From assembly GCA_029783825.1 (NCBI GenBank), contig JAREIK010002450.1, positions 2,408,039 to 2,472,038 on the forward strand: a DNA stretch of 64,000 nt, written 5' to 3'. Numbering within the stretch: the stretch's first letter is position 1; every line of letters begins with the position of its first letter. The notes below the pieces were generated by a model. It was not told the DNA's origin and made no database searches. It was given only the letters and a program-made list of their open reading frames with translations. Of the stretch, positions 1 to 11,740 are shown one piece after another. The translations under genes and the position numbers were made by a program. Source of the stretch: Sapria himalayana (lineage: Eukaryota; Streptophyta; Magnoliopsida; Malpighiales; Rafflesiaceae).

Positions 1-2618
1 CTAATGAGTTATTTTTACTAATATATTTCTCACCTATAAAAATTAAGGGAAATATATATTAATTGCTTGAGTATGGTACTTATGAAACTAAAAGTACAAA
101 TACTTACAAACCATGTCAATCTTTGGTTTTTGTGACACCTGAGATTGGAGAATAAGAGTACATATAAATCAAATATCAATGATAGTTAATGAAGTTGCTT
201 AAATAGTATGATGATGCTCGAGCAGATATGATTCATTGTCTCAGTAGTGATGTACTGAATGAACAACTATGAAAGGACTACCATTGGGATGGGCTAGATA
301 ATGACAAGCATCTTAAATGCTGTTAGAGAAAGGAATTGCCTATATATCACATAAATTAAATGAATAAACTCATGGATCTAAAATTATTTTATCGTACAAA
401 TATCCATTTTACTAAAATGAGTTTTCTCACAGTTGAATAATTGAATTACCTATACAATCTCTATGAGATTGACATTTGGATGAAAGATCTGTTTACTACT
501 TTGTATGACCCATGCACTAGTGGATCTTTAAACTTTCATTAATGAGCTTTTAGAATATCATCTAACTAATAAATTAGGCAATGTAATAAATTTGTAATAG
601 TGAACAATAACTAAAACATAAATACAACAATCTAGCATTCGCCTTTGTTAGTTTTTTACATGGATCAATTCACTTTTGTATCTTCTTTTCTTTGTCTATT
701 ATGGATTTGAAGAAATCCATATGAATGGTAATATTTCTTACAATGAACAAAAATTTTCTAATGTTAGCCACGTTGAAATTGAAGATGTTAACTAAGAGAA
801 AAATGACATTTTCTAATTTATTTAATCATCATGTTTGAAATAAATAAAACTTATTTGAGTTGGGTATTCCAACAATTTGGGCATTTTATCACATAGTCTT
901 AGTACAAATTGAAAGTACATACATGAAAATATGAATACACATACATGTATATTCTTAACACTAGTTTCAACTAAGTATGTCTGTATATCACACCAAGTAT
1001 TTAAAAAAAATTAAGTGTTAAAACTCTATTACACTTTTCATAAAGATATCGAAAAGTTGTCGACACTAAGAACTTTCAATCAAAATATTTATCAATACTC
1101 ATTTGATGCACTTCTTTGTGAAAAAAAGAAAATGATTCACTTGACTTCAAGGAATGTTTGAGTTCAATCTCTATCACGAATCATGCTTGTGCTTGAGCAT
1201 CAAAAGAAGAGTAGCTAAGATACTCAAAAAGATTGACTTTTCATTTTTTATATGGAGCAAATATCATTAGCCATATGCTCCTTCATGACTTTTAATTCTA
1301 ATAATTATTAGAAGCCCAAAACCAAATTATGAGTAAAATGATGCAAGCTTATAAAAGCTTGATGGAAGTTTAATTCGAGTACAGGTACACATTTGGCATG
1401 TTTGCACATTTGAATCTAACACAAAATCATATTTGAATCATTATTACATATATGAAAAAGTGTCTCATTAAGATTTGGTTTGAATTGATACTTATATATC
1501 ATTGATTATAATCTTTTTCAGGTGATATCATCTAGGTTTTTCTCTAGAGCTTGACTCTCTCATTGGAGTCTATTACAATTTTATGAGTTTTTCCCATTTA
1601 GTCTTGTTACATATGGTGGTTTATCTTGAACCTTAGACAACAATGGTTACTTTTAGATCTACTGAGTGTAAGCTTCAATAATTATTTTGATAGAGTTACT
1701 TGTCTACCCGATGCTCATTTTTTTCACTACTACCAACCCATTAATTGATATGATTGTAATAAAAGGGGAGACTTCAAAGAATTGAGAAGGGAAACTCTGA
1801 TCCAAACCAAGTGTCATTGGTTTTAGCATCGTCCCACTAATAATATCAAAAATTCTTTTGGTACAATGCTTCTTTGAAACCATGTAAAATATAAAAATGT
1901 TTTTCATCTTCAAAATTTGAGTTTTTGCTAATCCTTCTTCAGATTTACAATTTGAAAGGAATAATGTTTGCATTAAAGATTGATTTTTTTGTTGATATCA
2001 TTCTTATTATTTTATAATATGGATTTTTTCTTAACCCTTATAGTAACATTATGTCAATGCTAGTAAGAACCTTGTGTTCATTTATTTCCATTTCTTATGT
2101 CAAGTTTTAGTTATTATTTTCTTATGCTTTAAAGCCTGATTTGGAAGTTCATTAACATTGCCATAGTTCAATATTTGTTTTTTTTCATTTCTTAGCATTT
2201 TGGTTCATGGGGCCATCATGTCGGATATGAATAGGTTAAAAATTTAGCATTAATATGATTTGTTTGTACATCAATAGTTAATAAAAAATAACTTAATTGT
2301 TTTGCTTCTAAGAATAGGCACAATAGATAAATAATTGAATAAGCATAATAGTGTTGAAATGTTTTTTTTAACACATAAAATAAGATGGAAAACATATCGA
2401 TGATCATTCTAAGAAGATCATGATAATGACGTAACAAATTTTTATATACTTAAATTTCAATTATAACTATATTATACATTTTTGTACATGCATAATAATT
2501 TATTTTATATTTTTATAATGGCAAAATCAATTTCAACAGTTACTATCCCAAATTGAAGGGACATGTTATTTTTTTTTCTTTTTCTTATCTTTTATAATAG
2601 CTGATACAAATGTTAAGA
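1..2618. other. AT-rich intergenic DNA, nothing recognised
   Basis: No reading frame here resembles a protein family I know. The longest non-repetitive frame is an 89-codon minus-strand frame at 1704-1973, which shows no recognisable motif. Stops are dense on both strands and there are no obvious tandem repeats. The sequence just before 2619 supplies the TAAGA target site of the copia insertion. It may be old transposon DNA decayed beyond recognition by eye. Confidence 0.6.
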
Positions 2619-2852
2619 TGTTATTTTATTGGGGTTAGGTGAAAATCACCTAGCCCACATCAGAAATCTTTTTGGGGATTTCCAAAATTTTTCCTATAAA
2701 AGGACTTTTCCAATTCCTTTGAAATTCATTCGCATGTATTTTCAATTTCTCATTTTCTTTTGAATGTATTTTATTTCATGATGTAATTTATTGCTTTAGC
2801 TTTGAATTTTCTATCTTTCAAATTATTGCAGGTTTATTTTTATTTTATAACA
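2619..2852 (+). repeat. 5' LTR of copia-1
   Basis: 234 bp, TG...CA termini. By hand alignment it differs from the 3' LTR at about 15 positions (about 6%), roughly 12 of them transitions. It contains an 18-bp inverted repeat near the start (GGTTAGGTGAAAATCACCTAG) and TATAAAAGG around 2696, a plausible TATA box for the element's own transcript. Confidence 0.96.
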
Positions 2853-2853
2853 A

Positions 2854-2864
2854 TGGTATCAGAG
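2854..2864 (+). promoter_or_regulatory. Primer binding site, tRNA-iMet type
   Basis: TGGTATCAGAG lies one base after the LTR end. It is complementary to the 3' end of plant initiator methionine tRNA, the usual primer for plant copia elements. Confidence 0.93.
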
Positions 2865-3053
2865 GGAGGTTAGTTAGTAACTTTTGTAGTTAATGTATTT
2901 TAGAAAAGTTCTGTCAAAAGGGCGATAAGAGCCTCAAGGTTTGTGATTTTTAAGAGGGTAATTATGCCCCTCCACTTACCCGGGAACTTTTTTAGTGTAA
3001 TAACATAAATTATTATCATTATTCTCGATTACTATTCACTATAAAAGTAAAAT

Positions 3054-3905
3054 ATGACCGCGAAATTAGAAATAGAAAAATTCAATGAAAGTAATTTTTT
3101 ATTGTGGATAATGAAAATTAAGACAATTTTGAGGAAGTATAATTGCTTAGGTACAATTAGAAAAAGGCTCACCAGAATTATTGACGACAAGTGGAATGAG
3201 ATGGATATTAATACAGTAACTGACCTATATTTGGCACTTGCTGATGGAGTATTATCAAGTGTGACATAAAAGAATACAAAAAAAGAAATTTGGGATACTC
3301 TCACAAGGTTGTACTAGGCAAAGTTACTTCACAACAAGATCTTCTTAAAAAGAAGACTTTACATTTTGTGAATGATGAAATATGTTACGGTAATTAATCA
3401 TATCAACACTCTGGATACTTTATTTTTGCAACTTGCTACTTTGGGTCATAAGATAGAAAAAATTAAATGTACTGAGATTCTACTTTAATGTTTACCTAAT
3501 TCGTATGATCAACTCGTCATCAATCTAACGGATGATGCATTGACTGATAGCTTAATTTTTAATAATATTGTTTCTACCATCTTAGAAGAAAAAAATAGAT
3601 GCAAAAAAAAGGATTGATATGTAAATGCACAACAAATAGATACTTTGACGATGATACGTGGAAGATCAACGGAGCATGGCCCTAGTAAAAGTTAGAATTA
3701 TGGTAGATCAAAATCTTGAAGTAAGAAAAATATTAAATGTTATAATTATGGTAAGAAAGGGCACTTAAAAAAAGATTGTTGGTTCCAGAAAAGAAATATG
3801 GATGATGAGTTATCTAAGACACAGGGGAATATTACAAGCATCAATGATGAAGGTAATATTTTATACATTGAGGTAACAACAATGGTTGAAAGTAAAAAAT
3901 AGTTT
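3054..3905 (+). pseudogene. gag: copia-1 gag (UBN2-type capsid), broken
   Basis: The first ATG after the leader opens a 71-codon frame with KFNESNFLLWIMKIK and LALADGVLSSV, the N-terminal signature of plant copia Gag proteins (DUF4219/UBN2 region). It stops at 3269. Gag-like sequence continues across stops and frame changes through 3300-3640. The nucleocapsid zinc knuckle is at 3738-3779 and reads CYNYGKKGHLKKDC. The family motif is CX2CX4HX4C, so the second cysteine is a tyrosine here (a TGT to TAT type change), which should abolish zinc binding. The start is chosen because it sits about 190 bp after the primer site and begins the conserved block. Confidence 0.92.
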
Positions 3906-4190
3906 AGTGATGTATGGTTGCTAGACTCGAGAGCATCGTGGCATATGACATCTCAGAGAGATTGGTTTCACAAATATGAACTAATCTCAAGTGGGTCGGT
4001 GCACATGGGTGATGATCATACTTTGAAAATTGTTAGTATGGGTACTATCAAAATTAAAATGTTTGATGGTTTGATTTATACCATTCAAGAGGTACGACAT
4101 GTGATTGACTTGAAGAAAAATCTATTATCTTTGGGACAAATAGATAGTCTTGGATGCAAAACTCGTATTAAAAATGTGATGAGATTGTGA
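3906..4190 (+). pseudogene. copia-1 aspartic protease, catalytic motif altered
   Basis: The frame through 4190 reads LLDSRASWHMTSQRDWF, then MGDDHTLKIVSMGTIKIKMFD and VRHVIDLKKNLLSLG. That is the copia protease plus the start of the gag-pre-integrase domain. The catalytic triplet Asp-Ser-Gly, with Asp at 3924-3926, is Asp-Ser-Arg here (AGA at 3930-3932). The enzyme would normally cut the polyprotein into gag, IN and RT. A glycine-to-arginine change next to the catalytic Asp is expected to kill it. The two other copia relics in this window in which the motif can be read (16630, 18345) carry an Arg at the same place. Confidence 0.9.
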
Positions 4191-5290
4191 GAGGTTCACT
4201 TGTGGTAATGAAGGGAGAAAAGATCACAATAAATTTATTCATGCTTAAAGGAGAAACAATACAGGAAGCAGATGCATGTATTGCATCAATTACTAAAGAA
4301 GAAGAATCAACGATGATATGACATCTCAAACCATGCCACATGTCAGAATAAGGTTTGAAGATTCTTTCTAATAAAAAATTACTTTCGAGGCTCAAAATAG
4401 TAAATTTACCTTTATGTGAGCATTATGTTACTAGCAAGCAGAATAGATTAGCATTTAAAAGATCAAATATAAGAAGTAAAAATACTCTAGACTTGATATT
4501 TTCTGATGTATGGGAATCACCTAAAATATCTTACGGAGGAGCAAAATATTTTGTATCATTCATTGATGATTATTCAAGGAGATATTGGGTTTATCCAATC
4601 AAGAAAAAGTCAAATGTGTTTTTAACTTTTAAAGACTTCAAAGCATTGGTGGAACTTGAATCTGGGAAATGAATTAAGTGTTTGTGAATAGATCATGGAA
4701 ATGCGTATACAGTTGGTAGATTTCTTGTTTTTTGTAAGCAAGAAGGTATCAAATGATAGTTCACAGTCACATACATGCCACAACAAAATAGAGTAGCAGA
4801 ACGGTTGAATAGAACTTTTACAGAAAGAATGAGAGCAATGTTAAGGACTACAAGACTACCCAATTCCTTTTGGGCAGAAGCAACAAAAATTGCATGCTAT
4901 GTGATAAATCGATCGCCATCAACATCAATTGATTCGAAGACACCGATGGAGATATGGATGAGTAAGCCAGTAGATTACTCTAATTTACATAATTTTGGAT
5001 GTCCTGCATATGTGATGTACAACACCCAAGAAAGAACAAAGCTGGATCTAAAATCTAGAAAATGCATAATCTTAGGGTATGCTAAAAGAGTGAAGGGGTA
5101 TCGCCTGTGGGAACCCACTGACCACAAGGTAATTATCATCAGAGATATAATTTTTTAAAAAAAGAATTGAAGATTATAACACATTAAAAGAAGTTTTAGA
5201 AACTATCACAGTGCATGTAGAAAATAATCAGATACAAGATGTTCCAAAATCAATAGAGAAAGAACTAGAGCATGAAGCATAAGAATAAGT
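4191..5290 (+). pseudogene. copia-1 integrase, broken by stops
   Basis: The gag-pre-integrase zinc segment runs about 4310-4440. Its histidines are recognisable, but CEHC has become CEHY, the preceding Trp is a stop and the glycine of GHMS is Cys. The catalytic core follows: LDLIFSDVWESP (first Asp), FVSFIDDYSRRYWVYPIK, a damaged second Asp region (IDHGNAYTV after a stop at 4670), then PQQNRVAERLNRT carrying the Glu, and SFWAEATKIACYVINRSP. The C-terminal part ends with CIILGYAKRVKGYRLW. Long open stretches are 4355-4672 and 4775-5158. Intact copia integrases insert cDNA and make 5-bp duplications, which agrees with the TAAGA repeats flanking this element. Confidence 0.93.
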
Positions 5291-6180
5291 CATGTCCGAG
5301 GCTCAAGAAGTTAGTCGACTAACTCATAATAAAAGACCACTAGCTTGGCACTCAGAGTATGTTATGGAGAGCAACATTGCATATTGTCTCCTAACAGAAG
5401 ATGGAGAACCTTCAACATTTCAAGAAGCTTCAGATAATTCAGATGCATTTCTGTGGAAGACAACAATGGTGGAAGAAATCGAAGCTCTATACAAGAACAA
5501 GACTTGGAAGCTAGTACCATTACCAATTGGAAGAAAAGTTATTGGCAAAAAATAGGTTTACAAGATAAAGCGGGATAGCAATGATCAAGTAGAACGATAT
5601 TGTGCTAGATTGGTGATAAAGGGATATGCTCAAAAAGAAGGTATTGACTTCAATGAAATTTTTTCTCCGGTAGTTCGTCTTACAACAATTAGAGTAGTAA
5701 TGACTCTATGTGCTACACTTGATTTGTATTTGGAGTAGTTAGATATTAAAAGTGCTTTTGTTCTTGGAGAAATTGTAGAAGAAATTTATTTGTTCCAACC
5801 AAAAGGATTTGTTGAAATTCGTAAGGACTAAGGAGAACTTGGTTTGTAATATGAACAAATCTATATATAGTCTAAAATAAGCACCGAGGTGTTGGTATAA
5901 GAGATTTGATTCCTTCATCATAAGCATTGGGTATAATAGACTGAGTTCAGACTATTATACATACTACGAAAGGTTTGAAGAAAATGATTTCATCAATTTA
6001 CTATTATATGTGGATGACATGTTGGTAGCAGGCCCAAACAAATGTTGAATCTAAGAATTGAAGACATAGTTGGCTAGGGAATTTGATATGAAGGACTTGA
6101 GACTAGCAAACAAGATTCTAGGGATGTAGATTTACCGAGATAGAAATAATAAGATTTGGCTTTCTCAACAAAATTATTCT
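5291..6180 (+). pseudogene. copia-1 reverse transcriptase, broken
   Basis: The N-terminal part at 5292-5555 has the conserved EASDNSDAFLWKTTMVEEIE and NKTWKLVPLP. After a stop it continues with YKIKRDSNDQVERYCARLV, KGYAQKEGIDFNEIFSPVVR and LDIKSAFVLGEI, the block carrying the first catalytic Asp. The YVDD active-site box is intact at 6007-6018 (LLYVDDMLVAG). Stops interrupt the frame in at least six places, for example inside the LEQLDIK block and near 6046. This is a decayed but easily recognised copia RT (family RVT_2). Confidence 0.94.
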
Positions 6181-6996
6181 AACAAGATCTTGCGATGTTT
6201 TAACATGCAAGATAGTAAGCCAATTTCTACACCTCTTCTTGTTAATTTCAAATTATCCTCAAGCATGTGTCCTAGCTCAGAAGAAGAAAGGAGGAAGATG
6301 TCTCGAGTACTGTATGCATCAGTAGTGGGAAGTTTAATATTTGCAATGATTTGTACAAGACCAGATATTGCACAAGCAGTGAGAGTGGTTAGTCGATTCA
6401 TGGAAAATCTTGGCTTAGAACATTTGAGTAATGTGAAGAGTATTTTAAGATATCTGAAAGGAACCTCATATACTATAATATGCTATAGAAGTTCAGATCT
6501 TATTATCAGAGGTTATGTTGATGCAAACTATGCTAGAAATATTGATAATAACAAGTCTACAACATGTTTTGTTTTTACTCTTGCTGGAGGAGCTGTAAGT
6601 TGGGTTTCAAAATTGCAGCCTATTATATCTACTTCTATGACAGAAACAAAATATATTGTAGCTACACAAGCTAGTAAAGAGGCAATCTGGTTGCAAATAC
6701 TATTGGAAGAGCTTGGGTACAAACAAAATAAGATTACTTTATTTTGTGATAGCCAAAGTACTCTACACTTAGCAAGAAATCTTGTATTTCACTCAAAGAC
6801 AAAATACATCAGGGTACAATATCATTTTGTATGGAAGAAAGTAGAAGAAGGAAGTGTGGATTTGCAAAAGATTTATACCGAAGAAAACATAGCGGATCTT
6901 TTGACCAAACCGATCAGCACTAACAAGTTTGAATGGTGTAGAACTTCATGTGGCTTAACAAGATTGGAAGCAAGTATTGACAAGCAAAGAAAGTGA
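6181..6996 (+). pseudogene. copia-1 RNase H, long open frame
   Basis: The 268-codon frame 6190-6996 is the longest intact part of the element. It runs from the RT thumb (SKPISTPLLVNFKLS, YASVVGSLIFAMICTRPDIA) into RNase H: GYVDANYARNIDNNKSTT, FTLAGGAVSWVSKLQ, KEAIWLQILLEELG, then KTKYIRVQYHFV and the terminal IADLLTKPI block. The usual TEAEY motif reads TETKY, so an acidic residue normally needed for catalysis is lysine. The frame stops at 6996, 16 bp before the 3' LTR, as expected for copia. Confidence 0.94.
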
Positions 6997-7000
6997 TTTT

Positions 7001-7012
7001 CAAATGGGAAAA
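7001..7012 (+). promoter_or_regulatory. Polypurine tract of copia-1
   Basis: The purine-rich AAATGGGAAAA lies directly before the 3' LTR, the normal position of the plus-strand DNA primer. Confidence 0.75.
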
Positions 7013-7246
7013 TGTTATTTTATTGGGGCTAGGTGAAAATCACCTAGCCCACATCGAAAATCTTTTTGGAGATCTCCAAAATTTTTTCTATAAAAGGACT
7101 TTTCCAATTCCTTTGAAATTCATTCCCACGTATTTCCAATTTCTCATTTTCTTTTGAATGTATTTTATTTCATGATGTAATTTATTATTTTAGCTTTGAA
7201 TTTTCTATCTTTCAAATTATTGCGGGTCTAGTTTTTTTTTATAACA
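7013..7246 (+). repeat. 3' LTR of copia-1
   Basis: 234 bp, same termini as the left LTR, followed by the target duplication TAAGA at 7247-7251. Confidence 0.96.
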
Positions 7247-7779
7247 TAAGATATATCATATATAGTATCTACATTTTTAGATGACATATATACTAAAATG
7301 ATATGTCCATATAATCATTGAAATGTTCAAGGCTATGGATTTGATGTTACTATTACCTTAGTCTTTATGAGAGTAGTATAAGACAATCAATATCTACTTT
7401 ATACCAAAACTTGAAAATGTTCAAGAGATGCTAAGAGTTGTAGAAAAACTATTTACAACAACTAAAACATATGAAGAGTAGTTGATAGAAGTTCAAAAGA
7501 AGACACAAGAAGTGCAATAAGAATTAATGAAAATTTTATAGAAATGCAAAGAATCCAAACACAATTTCAACAACATGCAAATGATGCAATGATTTCAATT
7601 AAGCCAATAGACTTTTAGAATGTGAATTTTAATTTTTGTATCTCTTTAATTTTTTTGACATATTAAGTTAGTTTTTAACTAATTTGGAATAATTTATAAT
7701 GATGTATTGACATACTAATAATATGGTTTATTTCTATGTATTGGCTTAGAACATATCCTCTTTGGTGATGTATTTCATA

Positions 7780-8088
7780 TTTTTATGAATTGGTATACCA
7801 AAAATTAGTCCACATTTAGTAGCAATTCTTTTCTTGATCATAACTAAAAGGGGACCTTTTAGTCATGGTTTCTTCATGAACATAACTAAAAGGATACGAC
7901 CTTGGTTAAAATGGTCCCTTTTAGTAATGGTTCTTTTTCTAAACATGATAAAAAATTTTCTTTTACTCATTTTTTTTGTTAACTATAAGGGACCCTTTTA
8001 ATAATACTTTTTTATGTCCGTGATAAAAAATGGAACCATAAGGTGATGGTCACTTTGAAAATCACCATTGTAAATCTTTAGCTATGCC
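7780..8088. repeat. Subterminal-type palindromic repeats
   Basis: Several copies of ACTAAAAGG / CCTTTTAGT occur in both orientations. One is a near-perfect hairpin, ACTAAAAGGGGACCTTTTAGT, around 7844-7864, and weaker copies follow near 7885, 7915 and 7990. Arrays of short inverted motifs like this are typical of the ends of plant CACTA and hAT elements. I cannot identify the terminus with confidence. Confidence 0.45.
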
Positions 8089-8158
8089 ACTACAAACTTT
8101 CATAATTTTCAACATGAGGATGATAATATGAATAGAAGTTGTTGCTTTGTCTAAAATA

Positions 8159-8183
8159 ATACTCGCTATTTTGTAGCGAGTAT
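8159..8183. repeat. Perfect 10-bp hairpin
   Basis: ATACTCGCTA and TAGCGAGTAT are separated by the 5-base loop TTTTG. It may be the remnant of a small inverted-repeat element. Confidence 0.7.
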
Positions 8184-8265
8184 ATTTTTTCTATTTGATA
8201 GATTTGTTGGAGTAGGTAATCTTCCAAGTCTCTCTGAACTCTCTATCTTAGTAGTACTCTTGCAG

Positions 8266-8320
8266 CTCTCTCTCTTTCTCTCTCCCCCCTCTCCCTCCCT
8301 CTATCTCTCTCTATCTCTAT
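8266..8320. repeat. CT-rich microsatellite
   Basis: An imperfect pyrimidine tract of CTCTCT, CCCTCC and CTAT motifs. Confidence 0.85.
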
Positions 8321-9306
8321 TTTTAGGACTAGAGATATTAACTTAGTCACAGAATTTTGTATTCATTTAAGGGTGGTACCAAAAAAACATAAAAAAAAAA
8401 AAATACAATGTAGAATACATACTATGCAATAGATGGATCTAATCAACTAGAATCATAATTATTTTTTTGTAAGCATAGTTATATCAACTCAAGTTGACTA
8501 ATGAAACTATAATCAAATAATTAATCAATTAATCCCTACAAATAGTACTAAAAACTTATTAAGTCCCCACAAGTATATTGTTCATACAAATAGTAAAATG
8601 TATATAAAATCAAGATATCTAACCTATAGGGATTGAGTTGGTAATTCAAGCAATTAATAGTGAATCAACTATTACTCTATTTGAGTCGATAAGCTTAATT
8701 TTTTAGTAAGATACCTAGACTTTAGGATTTATTTATTTCTTTATATGTAAGGATATTCTCTAGTATTTTGTCAATATTGTGTTTGATTATTAAATGAATG
8801 GTGAATTAGTATGATCCCTTTATAATTGTCTCTTCATTATTTTATCATCGAAGTAACAAATCATTCCATTTGTGGATCGTTCACATTTCTACTCCTTTTT
8901 GGAAAATAATTAATTATCCTTGATGATTACTTTAAATATGCACTCTTATTCCCCGACCTATAATATCTCAAAGATACAAGATAATGTGATAATAAATATT
9001 ATTTTACTTCTAACTTCACAAGTATCATACTCATAATAATTAACCTTAATATAAGATAATTTGACTCATATGACTATTACCATCATATGAATCATTTCTT
9101 CTTGTGTGTGCTCCATGACTTACCAGTCACCATTAGTCATGACCAACATATGATTTACACATAATGGTAAAACTAATAAGTTAGATAATTTACTTAACCC
9201 CCAAATTACACAAGGTCAATTCATCTGGAATATACATAATAGATTGGTCATAAGTATGTTCATGTATTTGATTTCATGAGTATCATTCTTATAATGATTA
9301 AACTTA

Positions 9307-9904
9307 GAGGTGTCATATGGGCAGGGCAGACCTGGCCCGACCCTTTTTTAGGTGGCCCAATCAAGCCACCGTGTCGTGCCCAGCACGACATAGTTTCAGC
9401 AAAGCTAGCTTGACATGGCCCGCTGGCTTGATTACTAACTTTTTCAGGCTGAGGCATGTTTAGATTTGTCGAATCATGTACAACTCACAATGGGACCCAC
9501 CACCAATAGGTCCCTTGTTCCAGAAGCTTTGGCTTTTGGAACCCCAAGGTCTGAAATTGTAGTCATGCTCGGGAGCCAGGATGATGGCACGATGCACCAT
9601 GCACGATAGGACCAATGGATCCTATGTTCTAGAAGCTTTGGTTTCTATAACTTCGAGGCTCGAACTTATAGTTGGGCTAGAGAGTCGACATGACGTAGGA
9701 CGGGACCGATGGGTCATCGCTCTTCAGACGTTGGGCTCAGAAAGTTGGGGGTGGGGGGCATAGTTTGGGTCGTACCAAAATGCCATGCCTTTGGGACAGG
9801 GTACCGGGCCAAGTATGGCCCGGCATGAAGCTCGGTTTACCTCATCACTACACGGCATGAGCCATGCCGTGAGCCAGCCCGACACAGGCATGGGCTTTCA
9901 CCTC
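9307..9904. repeat. GC-rich island R1 with GAGGTG/CACCTC ends
   Basis: The 598-bp segment begins GAGGTGTCATATGGGC and ends GCCCATGCCTGTG-type sequence in inverted form, closing with TTTCACCTC. It is markedly GC-rich against the AT-rich surroundings and full of GGCCC, GGCATG and GCACGA motifs. The homologous X copy at 44900-46850 runs through the matching position without it, which supports an insertion. Related segments are R2, R3 and R4. The minus-strand 65-codon frame across its left edge is not a gene. Confidence 0.72.
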
Positions 9905-9970
9905 TTTCTTATAGTACCACATAAATGTGTCTTATGACATATATGTTACTTTCTGCCATAATTGATATTA

Positions 9971-10430
9971 GAGGTGTCAGGTGGGCCATGAAATTCAAAC
10001 ACAACAGGAGGCATGTCCTAACTAAACCATGCTTTGCCTAGCATGGCATGGTCCATAATTGTGTTTAGACCGAGGTCATGCTAACCTGAGGCATGGCTCA
10101 TGCTACGCTGGGCTAGATGTAGCCGTGACTCATACTAGGGTGAGGCATGACTCACATGCCTAGCCAATTGGCAAGGTCTACTATCCCATAAGGCATAAAC
10201 CATTTATGCCTTATGGTTTATGAGTTCCCTAGAAGTAGGCACAATCTAATTGGCCAGTAGTCTAGCACCCGACCTGCCATGCCCTTATATGAGTAGGTTT
10301 TTTAAAAAAATTGTTCAATAGTAAACAATTTTTATAAAACCTGCTACATCACATAGCTGATACTGACAGTGGCATGCACCATGCCAACTACCAGGGGTGG
10401 CACGTCCAAGCCCCCCCACCCAACAAGCAT
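9971..10430. repeat. GC-rich island R2, right end unclear
   Basis: It starts GAGGTGTCAGGTGGGCC, preceded by TTA like R1 and R4. It contains repeated GGCATG, GGCTCATGC and TAGCC motifs and ends somewhere after GGGGTGGCACGTCC near 10410. The expected CACCTC right terminus is not evident, so the copy is decayed or truncated. Confidence 0.58.
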
Positions 10431-11740
10431 AAAACTAAAATATTGAAAACCCTATAAATTTTAGTTCTATAACACATTCATATTCATTAACATTCAACAA
10501 CATAATTTTAGCACAAATATTCAATAATATAATAATAACATACCTATCAAAAACAAGTACATTGCCTAATCCTAGATATCAATAAAGCATTATATTGGGA
10601 AAGATTTTATATAAGATGTTTAGAGAGGTATCTTGTGTGAATTGAGGGATTTCAATGCAAGCCCAAACTTGAATATAAGCATCAAAAATTAAAACTTAAT
10701 CAAATCTTATCGTGTTCACCTTGACTTTGTCCCTAAGTGAGTGTTGGAATCATGTCTCCTAGGGTTTTTAGTGGCTCATGGCTCAAAATCAAATTCTCCT
10801 TCTCTCCTTTTCATTTTCTTCTAAGTGTTGCTTAAATACTTTGGGGAATCCATGCAATGCTTTTATTTGGAAGTCATTGTGCTAGCTTGAGATTATGACT
10901 TTTATGTATTAATGAATCTTCTCTAGAGTACTAGAGTCATAATAGTAATAAATGGCATAACTCAGGTTACTCCCATTTAGACCACAAAATTATGGCATGG
11001 GGATGGACCATGACAAAGACAATTTCTTTCTAAAATAAAATATCATCACACTAGGAATGGTGGTGACTAATATAATTATGCCCTCAAATCCAAATTCATG
11101 ATGTTATGAATGGGCATGGCCTTTGTGATTTATCTCTAGATATAAGATTGTGGCATTTATAAAGGTTGTGACTAGAGTAAATGCTCTTTAGAACTAAATG
11201 TCACAGTGGAAAATAATATTTGTATTTTTGTGACTCAAAATCTTTGTATTTTTGTCCTATAATGAATAATTCATGGTGCTAGAATTTGTCTTGACTAATT
11301 ATGCTAGTAGGGTACTTTGCTACTATGACACGAAAATAATAATATGACAATTAAATATTTTAAAGATATCATGACCATGAATCTAGGATAATATCGTGGC
11401 CACAAAGACTATATTATATAGTAAAAATATTATGTCAACTTAGTGATAGAGTCATATAGTATAAATATTGTCATGATCGATTTTGTATAGTTATGATCAA
11501 GAAATGATGTCATAGTTACTCAGTAAGATAGCAGAAGATAAACTCAAGTCATTGAATGAGATATCATAATTCGTCCATTATTTCTCTCTTTCCTCCAAGC
11601 CTTCACTCCACCATATAAGTTCTCTAAAATTTGTCAAAATTTTTCAAAACATAAAATTAGTGAAATCTCTCATATAAAAGTACAACTATTTACAAACACA
11701 TCAATAAATATACTTCAAACCACACCAAAAACTCATCACA

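Larger units (their letters stand above)
2619..7246 (+). mobile_element. Complete Ty1/copia LTR retrotransposon, inactive (copia-1)
   Basis: Seen directly: two 234-bp direct repeats that both start TGTTATTTTATTGGGG and end ATAACA, flanked by the perfect 5-bp duplication TAAGA (2614-2618 and 7247-7251). A primer binding site matching plant initiator-Met tRNA follows the left LTR and a purine tract precedes the right one. The internal order is gag, protease, integrase, reverse transcriptase, RNase H, which is diagnostic of Ty1/copia (gypsy has integrase last). The 4.6-kb length is normal for the superfamily. The polyprotein, normally one frame of roughly 1300 residues, is broken by many stops and by losses in the protease and zinc-binding motifs, so it cannot move by itself. 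Confidence 0.97.
7247..8559 (+). other. AT-rich DNA with a possible CACTA gene tail
   Basis: About 7370-7600 translates, across stops, to a charged, glutamine-rich coiled-coil-like stretch (QKLENVQEMLRVVEKL, EVQKKTQEVQ). It resembles the C-terminal tail of Ptta/En/Spm-type CACTA proteins. If that is right, copia-1 inserted into a CACTA relic. The rest holds the palindromic repeats, hairpin and CT tract listed separately. Confidence 0.35.
8560..11740 (+). mobile_element. Non-coding repeat X, copy A (with two inserted islands)
   Basis: This stretch has no coding frame but aligns by eye with four other places in the window: 14017-16340 (inverted), 17190-18060, 44900-46850 and 49950-50960 (inverted). 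Shared landmarks in order are ATTAAGTCCCCACAAGTATAT, a CCTATAGGGATTGAG block, CTCAAAGATACAAGATAAT (8969), AAGTATCATACTCATAAT, a CATGACTTA/GTCATGA-rich block, CAAGCCCAAACTTGAATATA (10657), TCCTAGGGTTTTTAGTGG (10757) and a TTTCTCTCTTTCCTCC block near 11580. Without the islands R1 and R2 the unit is about 2.1 kb. I see no clear terminal repeats and cannot name the family. It could be a solo LTR, a LARD/TRIM-like element or a MITE-like non-autonomous transposon. Confidence 0.68.

Noticed and set aside
9260..9457. 65-codon minus-strand frame rich in Cys, Gly and Pro
   Set aside because: It spans the edge of GC-rich island R1, and its composition follows from the repeat.
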